Below, piece after piece: positions 33,121 through 42,878 of a DNA stretch of 64,000 bases (the first letter of the stretch is position 1; the number at the start of each line of letters is the position of its first letter). The stretch lies in the NCBI RefSeq assembly GCF_027484705.1, contig NZ_JAIXSL010000024.1, forward strand, positions 151,725 through 215,724. Reading direction: 5' to 3'. Source of the DNA: Flavobacterium sp. Its GTDB lineage: Bacteria > Bacteroidota > Bacteroidia > Flavobacteriales > Flavobacteriaceae. A program made the position numbers and the translations under genes. A model generated the notes under the pieces. It had not been told where the DNA came from. It worked only from the letters and a program-made list of their open reading frames with translations, and did not search any database.

Positions 33121-34254
33121 CTAGCGGTTCCAGATTGCGAGGTATTTTTCCGCGCTTTTGAGGTAATGATGTTCCTTTTCGATGAATGCTCTTGCGTTTC
33201 GGCTGATGGTCAGGATTTCATCGGGATTTTGAATCAGAAAAGTAAGTTGATTCACTAGATAATCCACATCGGGTTTTGCATTGATGTTGACTTTTTCTTG
33301 CAAATCATAATATTCGTAAAACTCAGTTTCGGCGCCGGTAAAAACTACTTTTCCTTTGGCCATCGCTTCGAGCGCATGATAACCCTGATCGAACGAATAC
33401 ACCATGTCAAGTAATATGTGCGCGCGGTTGTAGATTTCGATATAGTCGTTATAAGGAATGTCGCGCGTGGTAATGATTTCTACTTTGTCAGCAAATTTTT
33501 CCGCAATGATGGTCAGCGCTTTTTCGAAATAATCGTTCCCTTTCTTGAAATAGTTTTCAGTATTGATGCCGTGGAAAATGACAATTTTATCATCAATGCT
33601 TAAAGGAATGTAAGGCAGTTTCTCAATGTTGACGGGATTCGGAATCATACCCAGATATTTCGGATGGCCGAGCAACGGAATGTCATAATCCATATCCGAA
33701 GCGATCATACCTTCAATATGCGTTTGAATGAAATGGTGTAGTTTTTTGAATTTCGGTTTTCTGAATTTCAGGACGCTTTTAAATTCATCGGTCTTGATTT
33801 TACCGGCCCAATAAGGCAACATCAAAGATTTGAATTCGCGGTGCTTAAAGTAATAATCGACCGTAAGATAATCAGTGCCGCAACACATCAGAAAGACTTT
33901 TTTATTGTGATCGAATAAATACTGCAGGATTTTTTTTTCGTATTTGTAGGTGCAATAGAAGCTGTTTTCATTGATGAACTGCACGACATCAAAACCAGTC
34001 AATTGCTTCTCATAACGCTGAAACTGGCGGTAAGTGAAATAAGAACTCACATCAAAACCTGTAAGTTTATAAATACCGACACGGATTTTTTTCAATAAAG
34101 ACGCATCCCATTTTTGATGCAAAGGAAAATCGACGGGATATTTTTTAAATCCATCCTGAAAGCCCAAGATGACCACGTGATGGCCCAATTGCTCGAGGCC
34201 TTCCTTTAAAGAATTATGAAGCCGGCTGTATTCTCCTACGAGTAGAATGTTCAT
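33121..34254 (-). CDS. Glycosyltransferase, GT-B fold
   Basis: A 377-residue cytoplasmic glycosyltransferase with two Rossmann-like halves. The N-terminal half opens MNILLVGEYSRLHNSLKEGL with the usual glycine-rich turn. The C-terminal half contains IVIFHGINTENYFKKGNDYF, VEIITTRDIPYNDYIEIYN, and the donor-binding block SFDQGYHALEAMAKGKVVF, where the E-A-M-A segment corresponds to the end of the EX7E motif in GT4-like enzymes. The donor and acceptor cannot be read from sequence. It is divergent from a second glycosyltransferase across 42 nt and starts the surface-glycan region. It ends with TAG. Confidence 0.82.
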   Translation of the reverse strand: MNILLVGEYSRLHNSLKEGLEQLGHHVVILGFQDGFKKYPVDFPLHQKWDASLLKKIRVGIYKLTGFDVSSYFTYRQFQRYEKQLTGFDVVQFINENSFYCTYKYEKKILQYLFDHNKKVFLMCCGTDYLTVDYYFKHREFKSLMLPYWAGKIKTDEFKSVLKFRKPKFKKLHHFIQTHIEGMIASDMDYDIPLLGHPKYLGMIPNPVNIEKLPYIPLSIDDKIVIFHGINTENYFKKGNDYFEKALTIIAEKFADKVEIITTRDIPYNDYIEIYNRAHILLDMVYSFDQGYHALEAMAKGKVVFTGAETEFYEYYDLQEKVNINAKPDVDYLVNQLTFLIQNPDEILTISRNARAFIEKEHHYLKSAEKYLAIWNR

Positions 34255-34261
34255 ATATTGT

Positions 34262-34269
34262 TATATTTG
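34262..34269 (+). promoter_or_regulatory. Possible -7 box in the divergent glycosyltransferase promoter
   Basis: TATATTTG fits TAnnTTTG 27 nt ahead of the ATG at 34297. A mirror TATATTTG lies nearby on the minus strand, and TTTGACAA occurs twice in the 42-nt interval, so the region probably drives both divergent genes. Confidence 0.4.
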
Positions 34270-34296
34270 ACAAATATATTTACAATTTGACAATTA

Positions 34297-35382
34297 ATGG
34301 ATCACGACAAAACTAAAATTGCGATTATTTCCCATTCGCTTGGGGAAGGCGGCGCCGAACGTTTTGCCGGGGAATTGAGTTTTATGCTGAACGACCTGCA
34401 GTATGAGGTGCACCACATCATCGTAAATGACAACGTAGATTATCCGTTTTCAGGCCAGCTGTATAATCTTGGGCAGCTTTGTCAGGGCGATTCCGGTTTG
34501 TTGAAAAAAATAAAAAAAGGAAAACTGTTGCATCAATACCTTAAAAATAAAAACATTAATATTATCATAGACAACAGAACGCGCAACAGCCTGATTCGCG
34601 AGTTGCTTACGGTGTTGATTTATGGTAACAGAAAAATATATTATATCATCCACAGTTACCATCTTGAAAACTACCTTCCCAAGTCTGTTTTTTTTGCAAA
34701 ACTTTTGTGTAAAAACGCGCAGAAACTGATTTGCGTTTCAAAAGCCATTGAGGAAAAAGTGTTTCAGACTTATGGTTTTAAAAACACGGTAACGATCTAC
34801 AATCCTGTAAAAAAACTTCCCATTACTGAAATGACTTCGGGCGATGTTCCCGAAAATTACATTTTGTTTTACGGAAGGCTCGAAGAGCAGGTAAAGAACT
34901 TCACTTTGTTGTTGCAGGCTTTTTCGGAGTCTAAAATTGATGAGAAAGGATTTCAATTGGTGATTTTAGGCAATGGTCCGTCAAAAAAAACAATTCAGGA
35001 AACCATTGAAAAATTGCAGTTGGTTGATAGCGTTACTTTAATTCCGTTTCAAAAAGATCCGTTTGCTTATGTCAGAAAAGCCAGGTTTACGATATTGACA
35101 AGCTATTACGAAGGTTTTCCGATGTCCATTATCGAATCGTTGTCGCTCGGAACGCCTGTGATTTCAGTGGATTGCAATTCAGGCCCAAAGGAAATTATAG
35201 TCAATGAAAAGAATGGTTTATTAGTCCCGAATCACGATCCGGTTTTATTAGGCAAGGCCATGAGCAGATTTGTTGAAGATTCCGATTTGTATGAATACTG
35301 CAAAAAAAATGCAACCCAAAGCGTCTCGCATTTGTCGTTTTCTGAAATCTCAGCGCAATGGCAAAGTGTTCTTGAGGAATAA
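34297..35382 (+). CDS. Glycosyltransferase family 4 protein
   Basis: A 361-residue GT-B glycosyltransferase. The N-terminus has IAIISHSLGEGGAERFAGEL, the GGAE acceptor-side loop typical of GT4. The C-terminal donor domain shows ILFYGRLEEQVKNFTLLLQA, VILGNGPSKKTI and YYEGFPMSIIESLSLGTPVI, which contains the EX7E motif (E of EGFPMSIIE). It probably adds a sugar during capsule, O-antigen or glycolipid assembly. Its stop codon is immediately adjacent to the stop codon of the convergent GT2 gene (35382/35383). Confidence 0.9.
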   Translation: MDHDKTKIAIISHSLGEGGAERFAGELSFMLNDLQYEVHHIIVNDNVDYPFSGQLYNLGQLCQGDSGLLKKIKKGKLLHQYLKNKNINIIIDNRTRNSLIRELLTVLIYGNRKIYYIIHSYHLENYLPKSVFFAKLLCKNAQKLICVSKAIEEKVFQTYGFKNTVTIYNPVKKLPITEMTSGDVPENYILFYGRLEEQVKNFTLLLQAFSESKIDEKGFQLVILGNGPSKKTIQETIEKLQLVDSVTLIPFQKDPFAYVRKARFTILTSYYEGFPMSIIESLSLGTPVISVDCNSGPKEIIVNEKNGLLVPNHDPVLLGKAMSRFVEDSDLYEYCKKNATQSVSHLSFSEISAQWQSVLEE

Positions 35383-36306
35383 CTAGAATGCAGATTTACG
35401 CAGTCCAAGGCCGACCAAAAATAGGTTGAATTTCACTAAAAAAGCGAGCATAAAAGAAGGCAATCGAAGCAAAACCCTTTTTTTGATAGACAAGTTTCCC
35501 ATATCGATTCTTTGCAAATGCCTTTTGAAGTTTGGGAAATCATGGTTTAATTTGCTCTGTATGGCAAAAGAAAAAAGGTTCAGATCCAAAAACTTTTTTA
35601 GCTTCGGGTTTGTTTTTTGGGCAGCGTCGAATTTCGTAAAATCCATTTTTTGGTTCAGGTATTCTTTGCGTTTCGAAAGGCTTTTGGCGTCATAAACGTA
35701 GCGTGCCAATAACTTCCAATGAAATATTACCGGATAGACCAATCCCATCCGAATCCACATATCAGTATCTTCACCGCTTTTGATATTGGGATCGAAAAAA
35801 CCTACCTGATCAAAAACGCTTTTGTGGAAAACCGCGCAGGAAGTGCAGATCACTGTGGTTTTCATGCTCGCGTCGAAATAATCAACGACTTCTGTTTCGC
35901 TATTTTTTACAATGGAATATTGTGCCCGAAAAACTTTATGAGGCGTTTCCACTTCAATGGCTGCGGAAAAGATCTTATGCTCAGGAAATTCCCGGATTGA
36001 GGCCAGCATAGTTTCTAAAAAACCAGGATACCAATAATCATCAGCATCCAGAAAAGTGATGTAATCCGCCGTTGCTTTTTCGATTCCGAGGTTTCTCGCG
36101 GTCGAAACACCTCCGTTTTCTTTGGTGTAATAGCGAATTCTCGGATCGGTAAAGGCTTTGATTTTGGCTTCACTTTGGTCGGTCGATCCGTCGTTGATAA
36201 GGATCAGTTCAAAATCCGTGAAGCTTTGCTGAAGCACACTTTTTATGGTGTTCTCCACAAATTTCTCTTTATTGTACACCGGAATGACGACGGAAAACTG
36301 AGGCAT
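35383..36306 (-). CDS. Glycosyltransferase family 2 protein
   Basis: A 307-residue GT-A glycosyltransferase. The start at 36306 (MPQFSVVIPVYNKEKFVENT) is used because its ATG shares one base with the upstream gene's TGA, and the longer frame to 36327 only adds residues from that overlap. Nucleotide-sugar binding motifs are LILINDGSTDQSE and the DxD in ITFLDADDYWYP. An acceptor-site SGEDTDMWIRMG block follows (ED motif). The C-terminus carries a basic, partly hydrophobic tail that may sit on the membrane. It is the last gene of the ftsE-GT2-GT2 unit. Confidence 0.9.
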   Translation of the reverse strand: MPQFSVVIPVYNKEKFVENTIKSVLQQSFTDFELILINDGSTDQSEAKIKAFTDPRIRYYTKENGGVSTARNLGIEKATADYITFLDADDYWYPGFLETMLASIREFPEHKIFSAAIEVETPHKVFRAQYSIVKNSETEVVDYFDASMKTTVICTSCAVFHKSVFDQVGFFDPNIKSGEDTDMWIRMGLVYPVIFHWKLLARYVYDAKSLSKRKEYLNQKMDFTKFDAAQKTNPKLKKFLDLNLFSFAIQSKLNHDFPNFKRHLQRIDMGNLSIKKRVLLRLPSFMLAFLVKFNLFLVGLGLRKSAF

Positions 36307-37202
36307 CACGACTTTTTTAAGGAACAAAAATAACCTAATTTATAGAAGTCGAACAGCCATAATGAAGGTTTGTCCGAAATTATTTTATCTCTAAGCGTAG
36401 GCTCGAATTGACGAAATAATGTCGCGATCAACCCGTCGAAACCGAAATTTTGGAAGCTGTGGCGCAACCTTCCGATTTTGGTTTCTTTAGGAGCGATGAT
36501 TTTTTGCTCAATCAATAGGTGCAGGTTATGAAGTGCCGCGAGGTGTTTTTCGAGGAATACTACTGATTTTTCTAAATTCAGATGGTAGACAGGATTTTCG
36601 ATCTGCGCGACCGGTATGTTGTTTTTTTTCAATTCGGCTATAAAGACAAAATCCTCAAAGCCATAATTATAAATCTCCGCATGGAAAGGATGCTGTAAAA
36701 GAATATCTTTTTTGACAAGAATATTCGAAACCAATGCCGATTCGTAAGGCTTTCTTAGGCGTTTTCTCAGCGGAATGGCTTCGCGTTTCATCCCATAAAC
36801 CCAGCGTAGCAATTCATCCTTTTTTGGTGGTGTTTCTTCATACGCGATACCGCCAAAAAAAACTTCTTGAGTAGGATTTCTGGTATAATCCGCATATTTT
36901 TTCACGAAGGTTGAAGCCACAGGCATCGTATCGCAATCGAGCAATAAAACCCACGGATATTGCGCTTTCAGACACAAAGCGTTTCTGTTTTCACCACGTC
37001 CGAGATTTTCAGTATTGTAATGGTATTGGCAATGCTCAAGGCCGCGAACCGCTTCGTTTTGTCTTATGGTTTGCGCATCCGTGGAAGCATCATCCGACAC
37101 AATAATTTCAAATATTAGTTGTTCCCTTTGTGCTTGCTCCTGTAAGGTTTTCACCAAAAGAAAGGTATTGTAGTTGTATGTCGGGATGAGTATGGATAGC
37201 AT
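36306..37202 (-). CDS. Glycosyltransferase family 2 protein
   Basis: A 298-residue GT-A glycosyltransferase. It opens MLSILIPTYNYNTFLLVKTL, with EIIVSDDASTDAQT and the DxD-type VLLLDCDTMP. The acceptor region includes NYGFEDFVFIAELKKNN. Its ATG overlaps the ftsE stop codon (TAATG arrangement), and its own TGA overlaps the next gene's ATG. The three genes are therefore tightly coupled. The substrate is unknown. Confidence 0.9.
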   Translation of the reverse strand: MLSILIPTYNYNTFLLVKTLQEQAQREQLIFEIIVSDDASTDAQTIRQNEAVRGLEHCQYHYNTENLGRGENRNALCLKAQYPWVLLLDCDTMPVASTFVKKYADYTRNPTQEVFFGGIAYEETPPKKDELLRWVYGMKREAIPLRKRLRKPYESALVSNILVKKDILLQHPFHAEIYNYGFEDFVFIAELKKNNIPVAQIENPVYHLNLEKSVVFLEKHLAALHNLHLLIEQKIIAPKETKIGRLRHSFQNFGFDGLIATLFRQFEPTLRDKIISDKPSLWLFDFYKLGYFCSLKKS

Positions 37203-37891
37203 TATACGGTTCGCTGAACGACTTCAAACACTTTGTTGTTTTCACATTTGAGGGTTTTCGAAGGATATTTCATCAGCAAGGCATAATCGTGTGTGGCCAT
37301 GATCACGGTTTTTCCGTTAGCGTTGATTTTACGCAGCACTTCCATGACTTCGACACTGGTTTGCGGATCGAGATTTCCGGTAGGTTCATCCGCGAGAATC
37401 AGTTCAGGGTCATTGAGTAAAGCTCTCGCAATCGCTACACGTTGTTGTTCTCCGCCTGATAATTGGTGCGGCATTTTGTCGGCAATCGAACCCAAATCGA
37501 CTTTCTGCAAAACTTCCTCGATTTTCTGCTGCATTTCCTCTTCAACCGTCCAGCCCGTAGCTTTGAGCACGAACAACATATTTTTTCTGACGGTTCGGTC
37601 GGACAGCAATTGGAAATCCTGAAATACGATGCCGAGTTTTCTTCTGAGATACGGAATCTGGTCGTCTTTCAAAGTCGCAAGGTCAAAATCGACTATGCTT
37701 CCTTGTCCGGCCGTAAGCGGCAAATCTGCGTATAAGGTTCTCATCAAACTGCTTTTTCCCGAACCTGTTTTTCCGATGATGTAGATGAATTCGCCGTGGT
37801 TGACTTCGAGGTCAACATTAGAAAGAATGACTTTATTGGCTTGATAAATCGATGCGTTTCTTAAAAACAAAACAGGTTGTGACATATTCAT
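37202..37891 (-). CDS. ftsE: FtsE-type ABC transporter ATPase
   Basis: A 229-residue ABC ATPase. Walker A is YIIGKTGSGKSSLM, the Q-loop is VFQDFQLLSDRTVRKN, the signature is HQLSGGEQQRVAIARAL and Walker B is ELILADEPTGNLDP, with the switch His in IMATHDYAL. The short size, the FQDFQLL sequence and the lack of extensions fit FtsE, which works with FtsX to control periplasmic peptidoglycan hydrolases during division. ftsX is not adjacent here, as is common in Bacteroidetes. A LolD-type transporter ATPase is the main alternative. The start could be the second Met (37885). Two glycosyltransferase genes follow with overlapping stop/start codons. Confidence 0.85.
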   Translation of the reverse strand: MNMSQPVLFLRNASIYQANKVILSNVDLEVNHGEFIYIIGKTGSGKSSLMRTLYADLPLTAGQGSIVDFDLATLKDDQIPYLRRKLGIVFQDFQLLSDRTVRKNMLFVLKATGWTVEEEMQQKIEEVLQKVDLGSIADKMPHQLSGGEQQRVAIARALLNDPELILADEPTGNLDPQTSVEVMEVLRKINANGKTVIMATHDYALLMKYPSKTLKCENNKVFEVVQRTV

Positions 37892-38033
37892 GAAGTTTGT
37901 GCGGTAAAAGTACTAAGATAACGTTGGTATTCAAAATATATTTTCGCCCTATTTATCATAAAAACCGGTGCGTGTTAAAAAAGATGTTCATAATAAAAGC
38001 TTAAAGCCGTCCGTTATAGCTTGCAGAATGGAA

Positions 38034-38041
38034 TACATTTG
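38034..38041 (+). promoter_or_regulatory. Possible -7 box of the TPR-protein gene
   Basis: TACATTTG matches TAnnTTTG 19 nt upstream of the ATG at 38061. The -33 position has no exact TTG. Confidence 0.4.
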
Positions 38042-38060
38042 AACATCTAAACAATCTACA

Positions 38061-41000
38061 ATGATACGCAAACAAATCCGCCTTTTTTTATGGATCTTTT
38101 TTGCCGGAATTTCGCCGGTAATCGCACAAAAATCGGCCATCTATACGCATGAGGCCAAAGACTTCGACCGCGCCGTTGGGTTGTATAAAGAAAGCCAGTA
38201 CCAGTCTGCGCAAATTCTGTTCGAGAAAGTAAAATCGGTCACCAAAGATATCGACCAACAAGCCGACTGCGCCTATTATATCGCGATTTGTGCGATCCAT
38301 CTGAACCAATTCGGCGCCGATGAACTGATGGAAAATTTCGTACGCGATTATCCGACAAGCCCAAAACAAAATCAGGCTTATGTGGAAGTCGCGCATTTCT
38401 ATTTCGAACAAGGCAAATTCCCACAAGCCTTGGATTGGTTTGACAAAGTCGATGAGAATGCACTGAGTTACGAAGAGCTCGACAAATTCAACTTTCAGAA
38501 AGGATACGCTTACTTCAGCGCGGGCAAGAAAAAAGAAGCCACGCCTTATTTCAACAAAGTGATAAATTCGAAGGATTACGGTTCGCAAGCCAACTATTAT
38601 ATGGGTTTCATGGCTTATGAAGGCGACGATTACAAAAACGCCACGAAGTATTTTGAAGAAGTTTCAGGCGAAGAAAAATACCAGTCAAAATTGTCTTATT
38701 TCAAGGCGGATATGGCGTTCAAAGGTGGCGATTTCCAGAAAGCGATTGATTTGGGCCAGAAAGCGCTTCCAAAATCGAACGCGCAGGAAAAATCAGAACT
38801 CAACAAAATCATCGGCGAAAGCTTATTCAACCAGAAAAAATACGATGACGCGATTCCTTACCTCACGCAATACAAAGGCAAAAAAGGCAAATGGAACAAC
38901 ACCGATTTCTACCAGTTAGGCTACGCGTATTACCAGAAAAAGGATTATGAAAATGCGATTGCGCAGTTCAATAAAATCATCGACGGAAATGACGCCGTAG
39001 CTCAGAATGCCTATTATCATTTGGGTGAAAGCTACTTCAAAACCGACAAGAAACAACAAGCTTTGAACGCGTTCAAGAATGCTTCGGAAATGAATTTCGA
39101 CCTCAAAATCCAGGAAGACGCGAACCTCAATTACGCCAAACTGAGTTACGAAATAGGAAATTCTTACCAATCGGTTCCTGACGTTTTATTTGGATTTATT
39201 GAAAAGTATCCGAATTCGCCAGCGAAAACTGAGATTGAAACCTTGCTGATCAATTCATACATCACGACCAAAAACTACAAAGGCGCGCTTGATATCCTTG
39301 AAAAAAACAAAACCATGAACCGCGTCGCATACCAAAAAGTGACATTCTATCGCGGTTTGGAATTGTATACCGACGGCAGTTACAAAGACGCCTACGCGAT
39401 GTTCAAAAAATCGATAGCCGAACCTAGAGACGCCAAGTTTACAGCACGCGCTACGTTCTGGAAAGGCGAAACCGATTATATGCTCGACAATTTCAGCGAC
39501 GCGCTGCAGAGTTTCAAAGCGTTTGTTGCGATTCCGGAATCGAAAACTACGCCTGAAAATAAGAACATCAATTACAACATCGCTTACGCGCATTTCAAAA
39601 TGAAGGAATACGATCAGGCCGGGAATTATTTCCAAAGCCACATTGATGCCGTGAAAGATGATAAAGTGCGTTTGAATGATGCCTATTTAAGATTGGCCGA
39701 TTGCCGTTTTGTGATGGCAAAATACTGGCCGGCGATGGATGCGTACAACAAAGTCGTCGAACTCAAAAGCGTCGATGCGGATTATGCGGCGTTCCAGAAA
39801 GCAATCAGCTACGGATTTGTGTCTAAGAACGACCGTAAAATTGAAGATTTGACCAAATTCATAGGTGCTTATCCGAAATCGCAATACCGCGACGATGCCA
39901 TGTTCGAGCTCGGAAATACTTATGTAACGGAAAAGAAAACGGATTCGGCCATTAAAACTTATGACCAATTGTTGAGCGAATTTAAAAACGGTTCGTACGC
40001 TTCCAAAGCGATTTTGCGTCAAGGTTTGGTCTATTACAACGCGGAAAATGACAACCAAGCTTTAGTGAAATTCAAAAAACTGGCGGCCGAATATCCGAAA
40101 AGTCCTGAAGCTGTTGAAGCTGTTGCGACCGCGCGTCTGATTTACGTCGATAACGGAAAAGTCGATGAATACGCAGCTTGGGTGAAAACCTTAGATTTTG
40201 TTGCAGTGACTGACGCCGATCTTGACAACGATACTTATGAAGCCGCTGAAAAACAATATCTTCAAAACAACACCAAACAAGCGATCACCAATTTGAGCAG
40301 TTATGTGAAGAATTTCCCGAACGGAATACATGCTCTGAAAGCGAATTTCTATTTGGCGCAGTCTTATTTTGCTGATGGTTCGGTAGCGAGCTCGATTCCA
40401 AATTACGAATATATTGTTTCGAAACCGAGAAACGAATTCACGGAACCTTCGTTGGCGCGTTTGGCGGAAATCTATCTCAAGAAAGACGACACGGCGAAAA
40501 CAGTTGTCATTTTAAAACGATTGGAAACCGAAGCGGATTTCCCGCAGAATGTCACTTTTGCGCAATCGAATCTGATGAAAACTTATTACGAGCAAAAGGA
40601 TTATCCGAATGCGGTGGTCTACGCCGAGAAAGTGTTGGGCAATCCGAAAATGGATGATAAAATCAAATCGGATGCGCAGATCATCATTGCTCGTTCGGCT
40701 ATTCAAACCAATGACGAAGCCAAAGCGAGAACCGCTTACGCGAAATTGCTGACGATTGCTAAAGGCGAATTGGCCGCAGAAGCGCTCTACTACGACGCGT
40801 ATTTCAAAAATAAAGACGGCAAGTTTGAAGCTTCGAACACCACGATTCAAAAACTATCAAAAGATTATTCGGGCTATAAATATTTCGGAGCGAAAGGTTT
40901 GATCGTGATGGCGAAAAACTTCTACGGGCTTAAAGACAGTTTTCAGGCGACTTACATTTTAGACAGTGTCATCAAGAACTTCAAAGCATTCCCAGACATT

Positions 41001-41075
41001 ATTGAAGAAGCACAAACCGAACTCAACGGCATCAAAGCGAAAGAATCACAAACCAATTCGTCGATTCAGAACTAA
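38061..41075 (+). CDS. Large exported tetratricopeptide-repeat protein
   Basis: A 1004-residue protein with a signal peptide (IRLFLWIFFAGISPVIAQ). The rest is an almost continuous array of TPR or TPR-like helical pairs. Examples are DFDRAVGLYKESQYQSAQIL, PQALDWFDKVDENALSYEEL, KNATKYFEEVSGEEKYQ, ENAIAQFNKIIDGND, KTYDQLLSEFKNGSYASKA and NAVVYAEKVLGNPKMDD. It should form a long superhelical scaffold in the periplasm. The next gene encodes an outer-membrane barrel, and the 40-nt gap suggests one transcript, so the two may form one envelope complex, as other TPR/barrel pairs do. There is no enzymatic domain and no T9SS sorting domain at the C-terminus. Confidence 0.88.
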   Translation: MIRKQIRLFLWIFFAGISPVIAQKSAIYTHEAKDFDRAVGLYKESQYQSAQILFEKVKSVTKDIDQQADCAYYIAICAIHLNQFGADELMENFVRDYPTSPKQNQAYVEVAHFYFEQGKFPQALDWFDKVDENALSYEELDKFNFQKGYAYFSAGKKKEATPYFNKVINSKDYGSQANYYMGFMAYEGDDYKNATKYFEEVSGEEKYQSKLSYFKADMAFKGGDFQKAIDLGQKALPKSNAQEKSELNKIIGESLFNQKKYDDAIPYLTQYKGKKGKWNNTDFYQLGYAYYQKKDYENAIAQFNKIIDGNDAVAQNAYYHLGESYFKTDKKQQALNAFKNASEMNFDLKIQEDANLNYAKLSYEIGNSYQSVPDVLFGFIEKYPNSPAKTEIETLLINSYITTKNYKGALDILEKNKTMNRVAYQKVTFYRGLELYTDGSYKDAYAMFKKSIAEPRDAKFTARATFWKGETDYMLDNFSDALQSFKAFVAIPESKTTPENKNINYNIAYAHFKMKEYDQAGNYFQSHIDAVKDDKVRLNDAYLRLADCRFVMAKYWPAMDAYNKVVELKSVDADYAAFQKAISYGFVSKNDRKIEDLTKFIGAYPKSQYRDDAMFELGNTYVTEKKTDSAIKTYDQLLSEFKNGSYASKAILRQGLVYYNAENDNQALVKFKKLAAEYPKSPEAVEAVATARLIYVDNGKVDEYAAWVKTLDFVAVTDADLDNDTYEAAEKQYLQNNTKQAITNLSSYVKNFPNGIHALKANFYLAQSYFADGSVASSIPNYEYIVSKPRNEFTEPSLARLAEIYLKKDDTAKTVVILKRLETEADFPQNVTFAQSNLMKTYYEQKDYPNAVVYAEKVLGNPKMDDKIKSDAQIIIARSAIQTNDEAKARTAYAKLLTIAKGELAAEALYYDAYFKNKDGKFEASNTTIQKLSKDYSGYKYFGAKGLIVMAKNFYGLKDSFQATYILDSVIKNFKAFPDIIEEAQTELNGIKAKESQTNSSIQN

Positions 41076-41115
41076 TCAAAAATAAGATTTTAAGGTTGCC
41101 CTAAAAATATAAACT

Positions 41116-42858
41116 ATGAAAATCAAACTGCAATATATATTCCTCATCGCACTGTTCACGACGGTTCAGCTTTCGGCGCAAAAGAAAGACGAGAACATCG
41201 GAACCGAAGTCGTCAATGTCGTGAAACCTTATACACCGACGATTTCCGATGCTTTCAAAGTGAAAGAAACGCCCGCTTTAGAAGACGAAGACAATTCCAA
41301 AAAGGAGCCGATCAAGTATTCCATTTTCTCTTTTCCCGTAGCTTCGACGTTTACTCCGGCAAAAGGGAAAGCCGCGAATGTCGATAAAACGGCTGAGGAA
41401 CGCATCTACAAAAACTACGTCACTGGCGGCATCGGAAGTTACCTCGATCTGTTTGGCGAATTGTATGTGACTGAAAACATCGGCGAAAACGATTACGCGG
41501 CCGGAACGCTCAAACATTTGTCGTCAATGACCAATGTCAAAGGCCTTGAAGTCGACAGTAAATTCTTCAATACCTCTCTCGATTTGACTTACGGCAGCCG
41601 ACGCAAGGAATTTTCATGGAATGCCGATATGGGTTATCAGGTGCAGAAGTATTTCTGGTATGGTTTGCCTGAGGATTTCGGAGCGACACTAACCAATGCC
41701 AATCGCGAAACCATCATTGAAGACATCAACAAAATGCAGACTTACCACGATTTTTATGTTGGTGGAAAGATCAAATTTACCGAAAGCGTATTCAGCGATA
41801 TGGATTTGAAATACAATGCTTTCTGGGATGCTTACGGTTCTAGGGAAAGCCAATTTTACGCGAAGCCGAAACTGGTTTTCGATTTTATGGACAAAAGGGT
41901 CACGACTGAAATTCTGGTCGATCATGTCGGTGGTTCGTTCTACAAAGATTACACAAGAACTTCGGGGATCAAATACGGCATCACCAAGTTCGGCGCTTAC
42001 CCGAGTTTTGGGATGAAGAAAGACGATTGGTCGTTCAACATCGGAGCCGGTCTGTATTATGCGATGGACAGTGAGAACAACGATGGCGAACTGTTTTTCT
42101 ATCCGCGCGCCAATGCGACTTTGAAAGTGGTCGGCGACCTGATGCAGTTCTATTTAGGAATTGATGGCGATCTGGAACAAAATTCTTACCGCAATTTCAC
42201 TAATGAGAATCCATACGTTTCACCCACTTTAACGATCGCACCGACTGACAGACAATACGATGTGTATGCCGGACTTAAAGGAAAATTGTCAAATTATGTG
42301 AGTTATAATGTGCGCGGTTCCCTCATTAATGAGAAAAATAAAGCGCTGTTTGTCGCCAACAATTATAGCGAGGCTTTGAACCAGCAGCGCTACCAATACG
42401 GAAACTCGTTCGGCGTGACTTACGATTTGGTGCGCACGATGAAATTGTTCGGAGAATTGAAAGCCGATTTTTCTAAAAACATTTCTTTAGGCATCAACGG
42501 AACTTTCAACAAATACACTACAGAAGACCAAAAAGAAGCCTGGAATTTACCTCAAATCGAACTTGATGCCAATCTCGATGTAGCGATTACGCCAAAATGG
42601 TATGCCGGCGCGAATGTGTTTTTTGTAGGCGACCGCAAAGACAACCAGACGATATTGCCTGCCACGACCGACGACAAAACCAAAACCGTCAAAAGTTATT
42701 TCGATGCCAATGCGCATGTTGATTATAAATATACCAACCGATTTACCGCTTTCTTGAGATTAAATAACATCGCCAACCAGAATTATGAGCGTTGGCTTAA
42801 TTTCCCGGTGCAGTCTTTTCAGGTGATGTTGGGTGCGAATTATAAATTTGATTTTTAA
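41116..42858 (+). CDS. TonB-receptor-like outer-membrane beta-barrel without plug
   Basis: A 580-residue outer-membrane protein. After the signal peptide (LQYIFLIALFTTVQLSAQ) comes a short segment, KDENIGTEVVNVVKPYTPTI, then a Pro/Glu/Lys-rich linker. The remaining approximately 480 residues are alternating beta-strands rich in Tyr, Phe and Asp/Asn, ending in an aromatic-terminated strand (VMLGANYKFDF), the usual outer-membrane barrel signature. There is no plug domain and no TonB box that I recognise, although the strand pattern (KLFGELKADFSKNISLGING, YFDANAHVDYKYTNRFTAFL) resembles TonB-dependent receptors. It is probably co-transcribed with the TPR protein and may not be a transporter. Confidence 0.82.
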   Translation: MKIKLQYIFLIALFTTVQLSAQKKDENIGTEVVNVVKPYTPTISDAFKVKETPALEDEDNSKKEPIKYSIFSFPVASTFTPAKGKAANVDKTAEERIYKNYVTGGIGSYLDLFGELYVTENIGENDYAAGTLKHLSSMTNVKGLEVDSKFFNTSLDLTYGSRRKEFSWNADMGYQVQKYFWYGLPEDFGATLTNANRETIIEDINKMQTYHDFYVGGKIKFTESVFSDMDLKYNAFWDAYGSRESQFYAKPKLVFDFMDKRVTTEILVDHVGGSFYKDYTRTSGIKYGITKFGAYPSFGMKKDDWSFNIGAGLYYAMDSENNDGELFFYPRANATLKVVGDLMQFYLGIDGDLEQNSYRNFTNENPYVSPTLTIAPTDRQYDVYAGLKGKLSNYVSYNVRGSLINEKNKALFVANNYSEALNQQRYQYGNSFGVTYDLVRTMKLFGELKADFSKNISLGINGTFNKYTTEDQKEAWNLPQIELDANLDVAITPKWYAGANVFFVGDRKDNQTILPATTDDKTKTVKSYFDANAHVDYKYTNRFTAFLRLNNIANQNYERWLNFPVQSFQVMLGANYKFDF

Positions 42859-42878
42859 GTGTCTTAATTCCTTATTTA

